Part shown: piece after piece, positions 24,958-33,451 of the stretch
Layout of the letters: each line of letters starts with the position of its first letter
How positions within the stretch are numbered: the stretch's first letter is position 1
NCBI GenBank assembly: GCA_945866125.1
Contig: CAMBFZ010000011.1
Coordinates: forward strand, 54,556 to 118,555
Length of the DNA: 64,000 nucleotides
Origin: Bordetella parapertussis
Lineage (GTDB): Bacteria; Pseudomonadota; Gammaproteobacteria; Burkholderiales; Burkholderiaceae_D
Reading direction: 5' to 3'
Translations under genes and position numbers: made by a program
The notes under the pieces: generated by a model
The model's input: only the letters and a program-made list of their open reading frames with translations
Databases searched by the model: none
Told to the model about the DNA's origin: nothing

Positions 24958-25743
24958 ATGAAAAAAATGCTGTTAGTCATAGCTGCTGCCGCAGCAGTTT
25001 TCTCAATGGAGACGCTGGCAGACGCGCCGAAGACCTTCAAGGATTGCCCCGACTGCCCAGAGATGATCATGATCCCTGCAGGTAGTTTTCAAATGGGCTC
25101 GCAGCGCGCCGCTGCGGATGGCGCTGCAATCGTGCCGTGGGAATTTGAAGAGCTGCCGCGCCACCTTGTGCACGTCAAACCCTTCGCGTTAGGCCAGTTC
25201 GAAGTCACGCAGGCGCAATGGCAGGCCATCATGGACAACAACCCGAGTGAGCACCAGGGCCCAAACTTACCGGTTGAAAATATCAGCTGGGAGGACGCCC
25301 AAGAATTCGTAACCAAGCTCAGCGCAAAAACAGGAAAGTCTTACCGGCTGCCCACCGAAGCGGAATGGGAATACGCGGCCAGGGCTGGCAGTGTGACGCA
25401 GTATGCATTCGGCGACGATCCGTCGGAGCTGGATCAATATGGCTGGCATGAAAAAAACGCAGACGGAAAATCGCATCCGGTCGGTTTAAAAAAGCCCAAT
25501 CCATTCGGTCTGTTTGACATGCACGGTAACGTCTGGGAGCGCATCGCAGATTGCTGGCATATCGACTACGACGAGGCACCAACGGACGGCAGCGCATGGG
25601 ACGGTACCGACTGCGAGCGGCGCGTAGTAAGAGGCGGATCGTGGCGCAATCTGCCGCAATTTCATCGCGTGGCCTATCGATTCCGCTACTCGCCATCGAG
25701 TGTGTATGACTTTGTCGGGTTGCGCGTTGCCCGTTCAAATTGA
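24958..25743 (+). CDS. Exported formylglycine-generating enzyme-family protein
   Basis: 261 residues of the FGE-sulfatase (SUMF1) fold with a signal peptide (MLLVIAAAAAVFSMETLA). Conserved blocks are MIMIPAGSFQMGSQ, FEVTQAQWQAIM, NLPVENISWEDAQEFV, YRLPTEAEWEYAARAG, NPFGLFDMHGNVWE and RRVVRGGSWRN. The two copper cysteines of true FGEs are not clear near the end, so it may be a structural relative rather than an aldehyde-forming enzyme; cysteines occur at CPDCPE, DCW and DCERR. The start is set at the ATG at 24958 by the signal peptide. Neighbours suggest a periplasmic role near the PQQ dehydrogenase, but this is not established. Confidence 0.85.
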   Translation: MKKMLLVIAAAAAVFSMETLADAPKTFKDCPDCPEMIMIPAGSFQMGSQRAAADGAAIVPWEFEELPRHLVHVKPFALGQFEVTQAQWQAIMDNNPSEHQGPNLPVENISWEDAQEFVTKLSAKTGKSYRLPTEAEWEYAARAGSVTQYAFGDDPSELDQYGWHEKNADGKSHPVGLKKPNPFGLFDMHGNVWERIADCWHIDYDEAPTDGSAWDGTDCERRVVRGGSWRNLPQFHRVAYRFRYSPSSVYDFVGLRVARSN

Positions 25744-25889
25744 CCCCTCATCACGCCGGGGGGAAATTTGCCCGACCGGCCTGATTGTCGTACTCTCTGA
25801 TCTCGTCAACGCCCAATAATGCGTCCGAGATTGACACAATGGTTCGCACAAGATTTCACAGACTCACCCAAAACAGATCGACTTACACC

Positions 25890-26318
25890 ATGAATTTCAT
25901 CACACCGGCAGCAACATCGCTCATCGTCACCCTCCTGGTATTACCTGTCACAAGCGCATGGGCTGACTGGACGGCAATCAGTGGGGCCGAGACCAAAGAC
26001 TATGTGACTTACGTCGATTTCTCTACGATGACCAAAACCGACAGCGGTGGCGCCCTCTGGACTCTGAACGATTTCAAAAATGCCAAAACGGTATCGGGAA
26101 AATCGATCGTCTCAACCAAAACCCACCTCGAGTATCAGTGCGCGGACAATAAAAAACGTCTTCTGGAGTTTTCCTGGCACCCGGAAAAAATGGGCGGAGG
26201 GGACCCGCTCATGATCAAAAAAGAAACCGATACCTGGAAAGATTTTGCGGCCGATAGTATCGACGATAAGCGCAGAAACATCGCCTGCGGCAAATTGAAA
26301 AAAACAGACTTTCCGTAA
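25890..26318 (+). CDS. Surface-adhesin E-like exported protein
   Basis: 142 residues. The signal peptide (AATSLIVTLLVLPVTSAWA) is cut before DWTAIS. The mature part follows the adhesin E pattern: WTAIS...YVTYVDFSTMTKTDSGGALWTLNDF, then two cysteines (YQCADN and IACGK) and a repeated beta structure. The family is described in Haemophilus as a binder of host proteins and in environmental bacteria is only a common exported protein. Start at 25890 fits the signal peptide; the frame is open further upstream. It may be cotranscribed with the FGE-like gene 146 bases before. Confidence 0.7.
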   Translation: MNFITPAATSLIVTLLVLPVTSAWADWTAISGAETKDYVTYVDFSTMTKTDSGGALWTLNDFKNAKTVSGKSIVSTKTHLEYQCADNKKRLLEFSWHPEKMGGGDPLMIKKETDTWKDFAADSIDDKRRNIACGKLKKTDFP

Positions 26319-26356
26319 TCTGCGGCCGCGTCACACTAGCGGCCGCCATGCGGTCA

Positions 26357-27199
26357 TTAGTCGCAATTTTTGTAATTATTCTCTTTGCATTGCTTGAATA
26401 ATTTTTTACCTTCGGCGAAGCTTTCTGGCGTCATTTTTTTCTCTAAGGTTTCGCGATCCTCATTGGCATTTTTGTCGCCATTAATCGCCGCAACACACCA
26501 CCACAGATAGGTCCGAACCACATCCTGTGGCACGCCCTGACCATTGTAATAACTGGCGCCCAGATTGTATTGGGAATTGGTGTCATTGTTGGCCGCGCCA
26601 CGCCGATACCATTTGACCGCTTCTTCAAAGGATTGCTCGACGCCCTGACCCAGTGAATACATCACACCGAGGTTGTACTGTGCCTCGCCATTATTTTGGT
26701 CGGCGGCCAGACGAAATAAAGCGGCAGCCTTGGATAGATCTTTTGGCACGCCCTGTCCATTCACATACAAAATACCCAGCCTTTGCTGTGCGGGTGCAAG
26801 ACCCTGATCGGCGGCAAGCCGAAATAAGCGCGCTGCCTCTTCAAAACTCAATTCGACGCCAGATCCTTTTTGGTATTTCATCCCGAGCAGGTATTGCGCC
26901 TGACTATTTTTTTGGTCTGCCGCCAGACGGTACCATTTTGCGGCTTCTGCAAAATCCTGCTGCACACCCAAACCATATTCGTACATCACACCCATATTGA
27001 TTTGTGATTTTGCGTCACCCTGGTCGGCTAGTGCTTTATAGCCCTTGTAGGCAATGTCATAGTCGCCGCGCTGGCTGGCGTTGGATGCCTCCTCGAAGGT
27101 CACAGCATGCGCACCGCCGGCGAACAACAATGCCACGGAGATGGTCGCCAGATTCTTTGCAAAGCCCCATTTTTTTGTTTTAGTTTTAGTCGTCATCAT
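26357..27199 (-). CDS. Sel1-repeat (TPR-like) exported protein
   Basis: 280 residues with a signal peptide (LATISVALLFAGGAHA) and a chain of Sel1 repeats of about 36 residues, each reading A...LGVMYE-GLGV-QDFAEAAKWYRLAADQ with small variations. At least five consecutive repeats are visible, ending in a variant (TYLWWCVAAINGDKNANED). These helical solenoids bind partner proteins. The C-terminus has two cysteines (FKQCKENNYKNCD). No enzyme domain is attached. It is convergent with the adhesin E-like gene, with a GC-rich palindromic 38-base gap. Confidence 0.88.
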   Translation of the reverse strand: MMTTKTKTKKWGFAKNLATISVALLFAGGAHAVTFEEASNASQRGDYDIAYKGYKALADQGDAKSQINMGVMYEYGLGVQQDFAEAAKWYRLAADQKNSQAQYLLGMKYQKGSGVELSFEEAARLFRLAADQGLAPAQQRLGILYVNGQGVPKDLSKAAALFRLAADQNNGEAQYNLGVMYSLGQGVEQSFEEAVKWYRRGAANNDTNSQYNLGASYYNGQGVPQDVVRTYLWWCVAAINGDKNANEDRETLEKKMTPESFAEGKKLFKQCKENNYKNCD

Positions 27200-27311
27200 T
27201 TGTGTTTCGTTTCAATTCAGGAAACCTGCTCGCCCAGCGAGGACAACATGGTTCGGGTTAGTCAGGGAAAATACTGGCACGACAACCAATCTGCTCCAAC
27301 GCAAAGGAGAA

Positions 27312-27335
27312 TGATCATTTCCCTGATCATTTCCC
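27312..27335 (+). repeat. Tandem 12-bp repeat upstream of soxY
   Basis: TGATCATTTCCC occurs twice back to back (27312-27323 and 27324-27335), each containing the palindrome TGATCA. It is about 115 bases before the soxY start, a plausible place for an operator. No matching regulator gene is nearby. Confidence 0.55.
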
Positions 27336-27447
27336 TTGCGCTAATCTATTAGTTTAAACTGAGCTGCATAAGTCGTGCACGGAAGATTTATTTTCGGCCC
27401 TAAGAGGCGGCGCAACATTATCAAAAAAATAAAGAGGGGACATTCTC

Positions 27448-27912
27448 ATGGATCAAGAACGACGCGACTTTATTCGCATCGCCTCGGCGCTGTCTGTTGC
27501 GCTGGGCGCAGGAACACTGATGCCGTCAGCAGCACTTGCCAAAGAATGGGAGGGCAACTTAACCAGTGCCAAAACCGTCAAAGAAGCGGTCAGCATGTTA
27601 GGCGGCGATCTCTTCATTGACAGCACGGGCGTCATCTTAAGCGGCCCCGAAATGGTCGACAGCGGCTACGTTGTGCCGGTGTCCATGGAGAGCCGCATCC
27701 CCGGCACCGATTTCATGGCCTTCATGATTCAAAAAAATCCGGTACCAATGTCGGCCGTCTTTCTGATCCCGCCCGGCACCGAGGCAATGATCAATACGCG
27801 CATCAAAATGGGTGCCACCTCAACGGTCTATGGCATCGTGCGGGCCAATGGCAATTTCTATGTGGGCAGCACCATGATCAAGGTGCGCGCTGGCGGTGGC
27901 GGCTGCGGTTAA
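27448..27912 (+). CDS. soxY: Sulfur-carrier protein SoxY
   Basis: 154 residues. A twin-arginine signal (MDQERRDFIRIASAL) exports the folded protein. The mature SoxY domain includes KEAVSMLGGDLFIDSTG and ends in the characteristic flexible GGGGCG, whose cysteine (153) carries the sulfur substrate in the Sox pathway. It is followed by soxZ after a 53-base gap, giving the usual SoxYZ heterodimer. The start is preceded by GAGGGGACA. No soxXA, soxB or soxCD gene is in the window, so this may be a stand-alone carrier linked to the PQQ dehydrogenase. Whether it takes part in thiosulfate oxidation is unknown. Confidence 0.93.
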   Translation: MDQERRDFIRIASALSVALGAGTLMPSAALAKEWEGNLTSAKTVKEAVSMLGGDLFIDSTGVILSGPEMVDSGYVVPVSMESRIPGTDFMAFMIQKNPVPMSAVFLIPPGTEAMINTRIKMGATSTVYGIVRANGNFYVGSTMIKVRAGGGGCG

Positions 27913-27965
27913 TTGCGCGCGCCATGTCAACCTAGACCCCACTGCATTCAACCCGGAGAACACCC

Positions 27966-28277
27966 ATGAGCGATCCCATGCGAATCAGAGCCATGCGCAT
28001 CAAAGACACGATCGAAGTCAAACTACTAGTCAAGCACCCGATGGAATCGGGTTATCGCAAAGGCGAAGACGGTAAACGCATTCCCGCGCATTTCATCGAA
28101 ACCCTGGTCGTGCGCTGCAAAGACAAGATCATCTTCGACGCCTATCTCGGTATCGCTGTTTCCGAAAATCCCTATATCGAATTTAACTTCAAAGGCGCAG
28201 AACCCGGCGACCTGATTGAGGCCACCTGGGTCGACAATCTCAAAGACACGCGCACCGACAGCGCCGCAGTAAAATAA
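27966..28277 (+). CDS. soxZ: Sulfur-oxidation protein SoxZ
   Basis: 103 residues, the full length of SoxZ. Typical features are MRIRAMRIKDTIEVKLLVKHPMESG in consecutive pieces, FIETLVVRCKDKIIFDAYLG and IEFNFKGAEPGDLIEATWVD. It lacks a signal peptide and would be co-exported with SoxY through the Tat route. The gap to soxY is 53 bases, with GGAGAA as ribosome-binding site. The gap to the next gene is 74 bases, so it may end the soxYZ unit or continue into the catabolic run. Confidence 0.93.
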   Translation: MSDPMRIRAMRIKDTIEVKLLVKHPMESGYRKGEDGKRIPAHFIETLVVRCKDKIIFDAYLGIAVSENPYIEFNFKGAEPGDLIEATWVDNLKDTRTDSAAVK

Positions 28278-28351
28278 AATCTGCATCAACAGACAAACAG
28301 ACAGCACGATCCCGCATTTATCGCCCACTAATCTGACGAAAGCCCTGCATC

Positions 28352-29179
28352 ATGAACGCTCCCGAAAAAATCTCCGCCATGCATGCCTGTCATGCAGAGG
28401 TAGGCGGTCATGCCAACCCGCCCCTGCCGTCACCGCCTAAATTTGATAACGTCCAAGACGAGCGCCTGCACCGCAAGCAGCGCTTGGCTGCCACCTTCCG
28501 CTTATTCTCAAAATTCGGCTTTGATGAAGGCGTAGCCGGCCACGTCACCGCACGTGACCCTGAATTCACCGACTCGTTTTGGGTGAATCCGTTCGGCGTC
28601 CACTTCAGCCAGGTCAAGGTCTCCAACCTGATTCGGGTCGACCATCACGGCAATGTCGTCGAAGGTAATCTGCCCGTCAATGCCGCAGCATTCGCAATTC
28701 ATTCCAGCGTGCACAATGCACGCCCCGATGCGGTCGCTGCCGCCCACACCCATGCGATCCATGGTCGCTCGTGGTCTGCATTCGGTCGCACACTGGACCC
28801 GATCACGCAAGATGTCTGCGCTTTTTACAATGACCATTCCGTCTACAGCGATTTTGGCGGCGTGGCCGTTGAGCTCGAAGAAGGCGCCAGAATCGCCAAG
28901 GCACTAGGCGATAACAAAGCCGTCATTCTGCAAAATCATGGTCTCTTAACGGTCGGTGACAGCGTTGACGCCGCGGCCTGGTGGTATATCGCGTTTGAGC
29001 GCAGCTGCCAGGTGCAGCTGATGACCGAAGCGGCCGCCAACGGCCGGCCGCTGGTGCACGTGTCGCCCGCGTCTGCCGAACAAACCTATGCACTCACGGG
29101 CTCATCCTTTGCGGGCTGGTTTCAGTTTCAACCGCTGTATGCGCGCATCCTGAAAGAGCAACCCGACTTTCTCGACTGA
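28352..29179 (+). CDS. Class II aldolase/adducin family protein
   Basis: 275 residues. Zinc-binding histidines are visible in AAAHTHAIHGRSW and ILQNHGLLTVG, plus a conserved glycine-rich N-terminal segment FDEGVAGHVTARDP and HFSQVKVSNLIRVDH. The family includes fuculose- and ribulose-phosphate aldolases, but bacterial members in catabolic clusters often work as hydroxyacid decarboxylase- or retro-aldolase-like enzymes of unknown substrate. The N-terminus has a short extension of about 30 residues. The gene lies 74 bases after soxZ and 182 before the thiolase, so its transcript membership is unclear. Confidence 0.85.
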   Translation: MNAPEKISAMHACHAEVGGHANPPLPSPPKFDNVQDERLHRKQRLAATFRLFSKFGFDEGVAGHVTARDPEFTDSFWVNPFGVHFSQVKVSNLIRVDHHGNVVEGNLPVNAAAFAIHSSVHNARPDAVAAAHTHAIHGRSWSAFGRTLDPITQDVCAFYNDHSVYSDFGGVAVELEEGARIAKALGDNKAVILQNHGLLTVGDSVDAAAWWYIAFERSCQVQLMTEAAANGRPLVHVSPASAEQTYALTGSSFAGWFQFQPLYARILKEQPDFLD

Positions 29180-29361
29180 TCGCGACAGCTGCTCGGGTTC
29201 CGGCAAATCGGACCCGAGTAGGCGTGAATTTTTCCCCACAAGCAGGCCGTCATTCGTACATTTTTGCACCGGCATGTAAGCCAAAAAAAACGATATTCCA
29301 CCGCCTGATTTGTCCGCAAACAGGATCAGTGCGATAGCAATAACAAGAGGAGATTCTTGCC

Positions 29362-30552
29362 ATGTCTCAGGACGTCTACGTTGCCGGTGTCGGCATGATC
29401 CCATTTGCCAAACCCGGCGCCAGCGACCCTTACCACGTGATGGGCGCCCGCGCGATGCGCGCCGCACTCGACGACGCCGGCCTTAGTTACGACAAAGTCC
29501 AGCAGGTCTATGCGGGCTATGTATTCGGCGATTCCTGCTGCGGACAGCGCGCCGTCTATGAGGTCGGCATGAGCGGCGTACCCGTCATTAACGTCAACAA
29601 TAACTGCTCAACGGGTTCAACTGCGCTCTGGCTAGCCCGTCAGGCAGTCGCCTCCGGCGCGATCGACTGCGCATTGGCAGTAGGCTTCGAACAAATGAAG
29701 CCCGGCGCATTAGGCAACGTCTATGAAGACCGGCCCTCGCCCTTCGATCGTTTTGACGCCCAATGCGCGCAGCTGATCGAGGCCGATGGGATCCCACTGG
29801 CACTGCGCTATTTTGGTGGCGCCGGTCTGGCCCACATGCAGCAATACGGTACCAAGCTCAACACCTTTGCCAAAATCCGCGCCAAGGCCTCGCGTCACGC
29901 CGCCAACAATCCTCTGGCACTATTCAAAACAGTATTGACCGAAGAAGAAGTCATGCAATCGCCCGCCATCTGGCCCGGCGTCATGACCCGTCTGATGGCC
30001 TGTCCGCCCACCTGTGGCGGCGCTGCAGCGATTGTCTGCTCGGCAGCCTTCGCCAAAAAACATGGCCTTGATCAACGGGTCCGCATCCGCGCGCAAGCCA
30101 TGACCACCGACACCGGTTCCACCTTCGCCGGCCCGCACAGCGACATGCGTCAGCTCGTGGGCTTTGACATGACCCGTGCTGCCGCGAGCATGGTGTACGA
30201 AGAAGCCGGCATCGGCCCAGACGAACTCAAGGTGGTCGAGCTACACGACTGCTTCGCGCAAAACGAATTGCTCACCTACGAAGCACTGGGACTGTGCGCC
30301 GAAGGCAATGCAGAAAAATTTGTCGAAGACGGCGACAACACCTACGGCGGCAAATACGTCACCAACCCTTCCGGTGGTTTGCTCTCCAAAGGCCATCCTT
30401 TGGGCGCCACCGGTCTTGCCCAATGCACCGAGCTTGTTAATCAATTGCGCGGTACGGCAGAAAACCGTCAGGTCGAGGGTGCGCGCATCGCCTTGCAACA
30501 CAACCTCGGACTCGGCGGCGCCTGCGTCGTCACGCTGTACGAACGGGTCTAG
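29362..30552 (+). CDS. SCP-x/lipid-transfer-type thiolase
   Basis: 396 residues of the SCP-x thiolase class, which cleave branched-chain 3-ketoacyl-CoAs. The nucleophile is in NNNCSTGS (C82), followed by the typical HDCF motif (295-298) and GHPLGATG (344-351) with the catalytic histidine. An Ltp2-like aldolase is a possible alternative, but the cysteine and histidines are kept and no DUF35 partner follows. AGAGGAG lies before the ATG. It starts a tightly packed unit of ten genes that ends at 37552. The family preference and the neighbouring racemase suggest 2-methyl-branched substrates. Confidence 0.88.
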   Translation: MSQDVYVAGVGMIPFAKPGASDPYHVMGARAMRAALDDAGLSYDKVQQVYAGYVFGDSCCGQRAVYEVGMSGVPVINVNNNCSTGSTALWLARQAVASGAIDCALAVGFEQMKPGALGNVYEDRPSPFDRFDAQCAQLIEADGIPLALRYFGGAGLAHMQQYGTKLNTFAKIRAKASRHAANNPLALFKTVLTEEEVMQSPAIWPGVMTRLMACPPTCGGAAAIVCSAAFAKKHGLDQRVRIRAQAMTTDTGSTFAGPHSDMRQLVGFDMTRAAASMVYEEAGIGPDELKVVELHDCFAQNELLTYEALGLCAEGNAEKFVEDGDNTYGGKYVTNPSGGLLSKGHPLGATGLAQCTELVNQLRGTAENRQVEGARIALQHNLGLGGACVVTLYERV

Positions 30553-30555
30553 CAC

Positions 30556-30996
30556 ATGATCGACCGCAAATGGATCGGGCACACCCTGCCGCCCACCACC
30601 TTTTTAGTCGAGCGTTCACGCTTGCGCTTTTTTGCCAAGGCCATCGGCGAGACCGATCCGATCTATATCGATGAGCACGCCGCGCGCGCGGCCGGTCATC
30701 CTGATCTGCCGGCACCGCCAACCTTTCTGTTCACCGCCGAGCTGGAATCCGGCGTCAAAATGGCATGGATGAACGAAGCCGGCATCGAACTCGGCAAGGT
30801 GCTGCATGGCGAGCAATCGTTTACGCCGCATCGCCTGCTGTATGCCGGCGATACCGTCTCGCTCACGGCGCAGATCACTGACATCTATGACAAAAAAAAC
30901 GGTGCACTAGAATTCGTCGTCATCGACAGCGCCGCCCGCAACCAGCATGACGAACTCGTCGCCACCGTACGTGGCGTCATCGTCGTGCGGCACTGA
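30556..30996 (+). CDS. MaoC N-terminal-type hotdog protein (hydratase half)
   Basis: 146 residues with the structure of the MaoC_dehydrat_N domain: a helix ERSRLRFFAKAIGETDPIY, then PDLPAPPTFLF, and beta strands SFTPHRLLYAGDTVSLTAQITDIYDKK in pieces. It lacks the Asp/His catalytic pair of the next gene's product. In actinobacterial steroid degraders such non-catalytic halves pair with a catalytic half (ChsH1/ChsH2 or similar) to make a hydratase for bulky enoyl-CoAs. It lies three bases after the thiolase stop and 10 before the next MaoC gene. I infer a heteromer. Confidence 0.82.
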   Translation: MIDRKWIGHTLPPTTFLVERSRLRFFAKAIGETDPIYIDEHAARAAGHPDLPAPPTFLFTAELESGVKMAWMNEAGIELGKVLHGEQSFTPHRLLYAGDTVSLTAQITDIYDKKNGALEFVVIDSAARNQHDELVATVRGVIVVRH

Positions 30997-31006
30997 GACA
31001 GTCATC

Positions 31007-31441
31007 ATGCACGGACTTGATTTGCGTACTTTAAAAGCCGGCGACAAGCTACCCGCTTTAACCCTGCCGCCGGTCAACCGCACCACGCTGGCCTTATTTG
31101 CCGGCGCCTCAGGTGACCATAACCCGATTCACATCGACATCGATTTTGCGCGCAAAGCCGGCATGCCGGACGTCTTCGCGCACGGCATGCTCAGCATGGC
31201 CTGGCTAGGCCGCTTACTCACCCAGTGGGTGCCGCAGCAGCAGATCCGCCACATTGGCGTGCGCTTTCTGGGCATCACCCAGATCGGCCACATCATCACC
31301 TGCAGCGGGCAGATCAAAGAACACTGCACGGTCGACGGCCAGGCTTGTCTGCGCGTTGAAATTCAGACCACCAACCAATACGGCGAAGCGCGTATCGCCG
31401 GCGAAGCACTAATCGCCCTTGATTCAGGAGACCCAGCATGA
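31007..31441 (+). CDS. MaoC-type enoyl-CoA hydratase (catalytic hotdog)
   Basis: 144 residues. The R-hydratase motif is FAGASGDHNPIHIDIDFA with D37 and H42 as catalytic pair, followed by GMPDVFAHGML. Enzymes of this type hydrate trans-2-enoyl-CoA to (R)-3-hydroxyacyl-CoA. The start at 31007 (MHGLDLRTLKAGDKL) is set by length; the frame is open upstream within the preceding gene. It overlaps the SDR start by four bases (ATGA), showing translational coupling. With the preceding non-catalytic half it probably forms one enzyme. Confidence 0.88.
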   Translation: MHGLDLRTLKAGDKLPALTLPPVNRTTLALFAGASGDHNPIHIDIDFARKAGMPDVFAHGMLSMAWLGRLLTQWVPQQQIRHIGVRFLGITQIGHIITCSGQIKEHCTVDGQACLRVEIQTTNQYGEARIAGEALIALDSGDPA

Positions 31442-32271
31442 CAGGTACACTCGCCGGCAAGGTAGCGCTCATTACCGGATCGGGCCGCGGCATCGGTCGC
31501 GCCATCGCGCATAAATTTGCCGCCCAAGGCGCACGGGTAGTCGTCAACGATCTCGACGCCGAACCAGCCCAACAAGTCGTCGATGAAATCCGCGCCGCCG
31601 GCGGCGAGGCCATCGCCTGTAGCGGCAGCGTGTCCGCAGCCGACTTTGCGGATCGCTTTGTCGGCACTGCCCTGCGCGAATATCAAGGCATCGATATCAT
31701 CGTCAACAACGCCGGCTATACCTGGGACAGCGTGATCCAAAAAATGACCGATGAGCAGTGGTACGCGATCCTGGATGTACATCTCACGGCGCCGTTTCGT
31801 ATCCTGCGCGCCGCGCAACCGGCCATCCGCGCACTGGTCAATGCCGAGCAGGCCGCGGGGGCGTTACGCTCGCGTCGCGTGGTCAATATTTCGTCCGTTG
31901 CCGGCATCTTCGGCAACGCCGGTCAGACCAACTACGCCGTTGCCAAGGCCGGGATCGAAGGCCTGACCAAAACGCTGGCCAAAGAATGGGGCCGCTACAA
32001 CGTCACCGTCAATTGCGTCGCCTATGGCTACATCAAAACCCGCCTCACCGAGAGCGGCGCTAACGAAGGTGCTACTGAGCACATCGACGGGCGCGACATC
32101 CGCGTGGGCGTCAACCCGGGCCTCAAAGCGGCGATGGAACAAGCGATCCCACTCGGACGCGGCGGCACCCCCGAAGAAGCAGCCGGCGCAGTCTACCTGT
32201 TCTGCCTGCCTGAAGCCGATTACATCAGCGGCCAGACCCTGATGTGCACCGGTGGCCTGACCGGCATCTGA
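31438..32271 (+). CDS. Short-chain dehydrogenase/reductase, (R)-3-hydroxyacyl-CoA type
   Basis: 277 residues. NAD(P) motif GSGRGIGRA, NNAGYTW, catalytic serine in NISSVAGIFG and YAVAKAG with the Tyr-x-x-x-Lys pair. An insertion NAEQAAGALRSRR lies before the serine strand. Its place directly after the R-hydratase suggests it oxidises the hydroxyacyl-CoA to a ketoacyl-CoA for the thiolase. The start overlaps the previous stop by four bases and the stop overlaps the next start by one. Confidence 0.88.
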   Translation: MTGTLAGKVALITGSGRGIGRAIAHKFAAQGARVVVNDLDAEPAQQVVDEIRAAGGEAIACSGSVSAADFADRFVGTALREYQGIDIIVNNAGYTWDSVIQKMTDEQWYAILDVHLTAPFRILRAAQPAIRALVNAEQAAGALRSRRVVNISSVAGIFGNAGQTNYAVAKAGIEGLTKTLAKEWGRYNVTVNCVAYGYIKTRLTESGANEGATEHIDGRDIRVGVNPGLKAAMEQAIPLGRGGTPEEAAGAVYLFCLPEADYISGQTLMCTGGLTGI

Positions 32272-33431
32272 TGACGGAACAGAACAAACAAACCGGACCC
32301 TTGGCGGGTGTGCGCATCATCGAATTCGTGGGCCTTGGCCCGGGTCCGTTTTGCGCGATGATGCTGGCCGATATGGGTGCTGAAGTCATTCGCCTGCACG
32401 CCAAAGACAAGGCGCCCACCTTCCCCATTTTGAACACGCGCTTTGATGTCATGGCGCGCGGCCGACGCTCCCTCGCCATTGATCTTAAAAAGCCGGGAGC
32501 CGTTGATACGGTGCTGCACTTGATCGAACAGGCAGATGGTCTGATCGAAGGCTTTCGGCCCGGCGTGATGGAACGGCTTGGCCTGGCGCCCGAGGTCTGT
32601 CACGCCCGCAATCCCAAACTGATCTATGGCCGCATGACCGGCTGGGGCCAGCACGGGCCACTGGCGCAAGCCGCCGGCCACGATCTTAATTATGTGGCGC
32701 TCTCTGGCGCGCTGCACGCGATGGGACCGGCGAGTGCGCCGCCACCCGTGCCGCTCAACCTCGTTGGTGACTTTGGCGGTGGCGGACTGATGCTGGCCTT
32801 TGGCATCGTGTGCGCGCTGCTCGAAGCAAAAACCGCTGGCAAAGGTCAGGTAATTGACGCTGCCATGACGGATGGCGCTGCGCTCTTGTCAGCGATGTTC
32901 TATGGGTTTAAAGCTGGCGGCATGTGGCACAACACGCGTCATACCAATTTTCTTGACGGTGCTGCACACTTCTACGACAACTACCGCTGTGCTGACGGCA
33001 AGTACGTCAGCGTTGGGGCAATCGAACCCCAATTTTATGCGCTGCTGCGCGAAAAAATCGGCGCCACCGACGCCGCGTTTGAACCACAAAACGACAGCGC
33101 GGTATGGCCTGCTTTAAAAGAAAAAACCGCAGCGCTATTTGCACGCAAAACGCGTGATGAATGGTGCGCACTACTCGAAGGCAGCGACGCCTGCTTCGCG
33201 CCCGTACTCAATTGGGATGAAGCGATCAATCATCCGCACAACCGCGCGCGCGATACCTTCATCGACATCGAAGGCGTGACCCAGCCTGCCCCGGCACCAC
33301 GCTTTTCGCGCACACCACCAGCGCCACCCTCCGCGGTTGCGGCAGTAGGCGAACATAGCGACGCCATCCTGCGCGACTGGGGCATCGATGCAGCGACCAT
33401 CACGAACTTGCGCGCCAACGGCGTCATCTGA
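32271..33431 (+). CDS. Alpha-methylacyl-CoA racemase (CaiB/BaiF family)
   Basis: 386 residues. The catalytic residues of mycobacterial MCR (His126, Asp156, Glu241) map with a constant +11 offset onto H137 (GHDLNYVALSG), D167 (LVGDFGGGG) and E252 (GAIEPQFY), so this is a racemase rather than a CoA-transferase. It interconverts (R)- and (S)-2-methylacyl-CoA, which is needed because acyl-CoA dehydrogenases act only on one form. N-terminal signature is GVRIIEFVGLGPGPFCAMML. The start at 32271 overlaps the SDR stop (TGATG). This gene is the best pointer to a 2-methyl-branched substrate in the cluster. Confidence 0.9.
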   Translation: MTEQNKQTGPLAGVRIIEFVGLGPGPFCAMMLADMGAEVIRLHAKDKAPTFPILNTRFDVMARGRRSLAIDLKKPGAVDTVLHLIEQADGLIEGFRPGVMERLGLAPEVCHARNPKLIYGRMTGWGQHGPLAQAAGHDLNYVALSGALHAMGPASAPPPVPLNLVGDFGGGGLMLAFGIVCALLEAKTAGKGQVIDAAMTDGAALLSAMFYGFKAGGMWHNTRHTNFLDGAAHFYDNYRCADGKYVSVGAIEPQFYALLREKIGATDAAFEPQNDSAVWPALKEKTAALFARKTRDEWCALLEGSDACFAPVLNWDEAINHPHNRARDTFIDIEGVTQPAPAPRFSRTPPAPPSAVAAVGEHSDAILRDWGIDAATITNLRANGVI

Positions 33432-33451
33432 TTTCAGTAACAGGGCTCCCC

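Noticed and set aside
26322..26346. Two GCGGCCGC octamers nine bases apart between convergent genes
   Set aside because: They can form a hairpin, but no T-tract follows and such palindromes can occur by chance in GC-rich gaps. Not strong enough to call a terminator.
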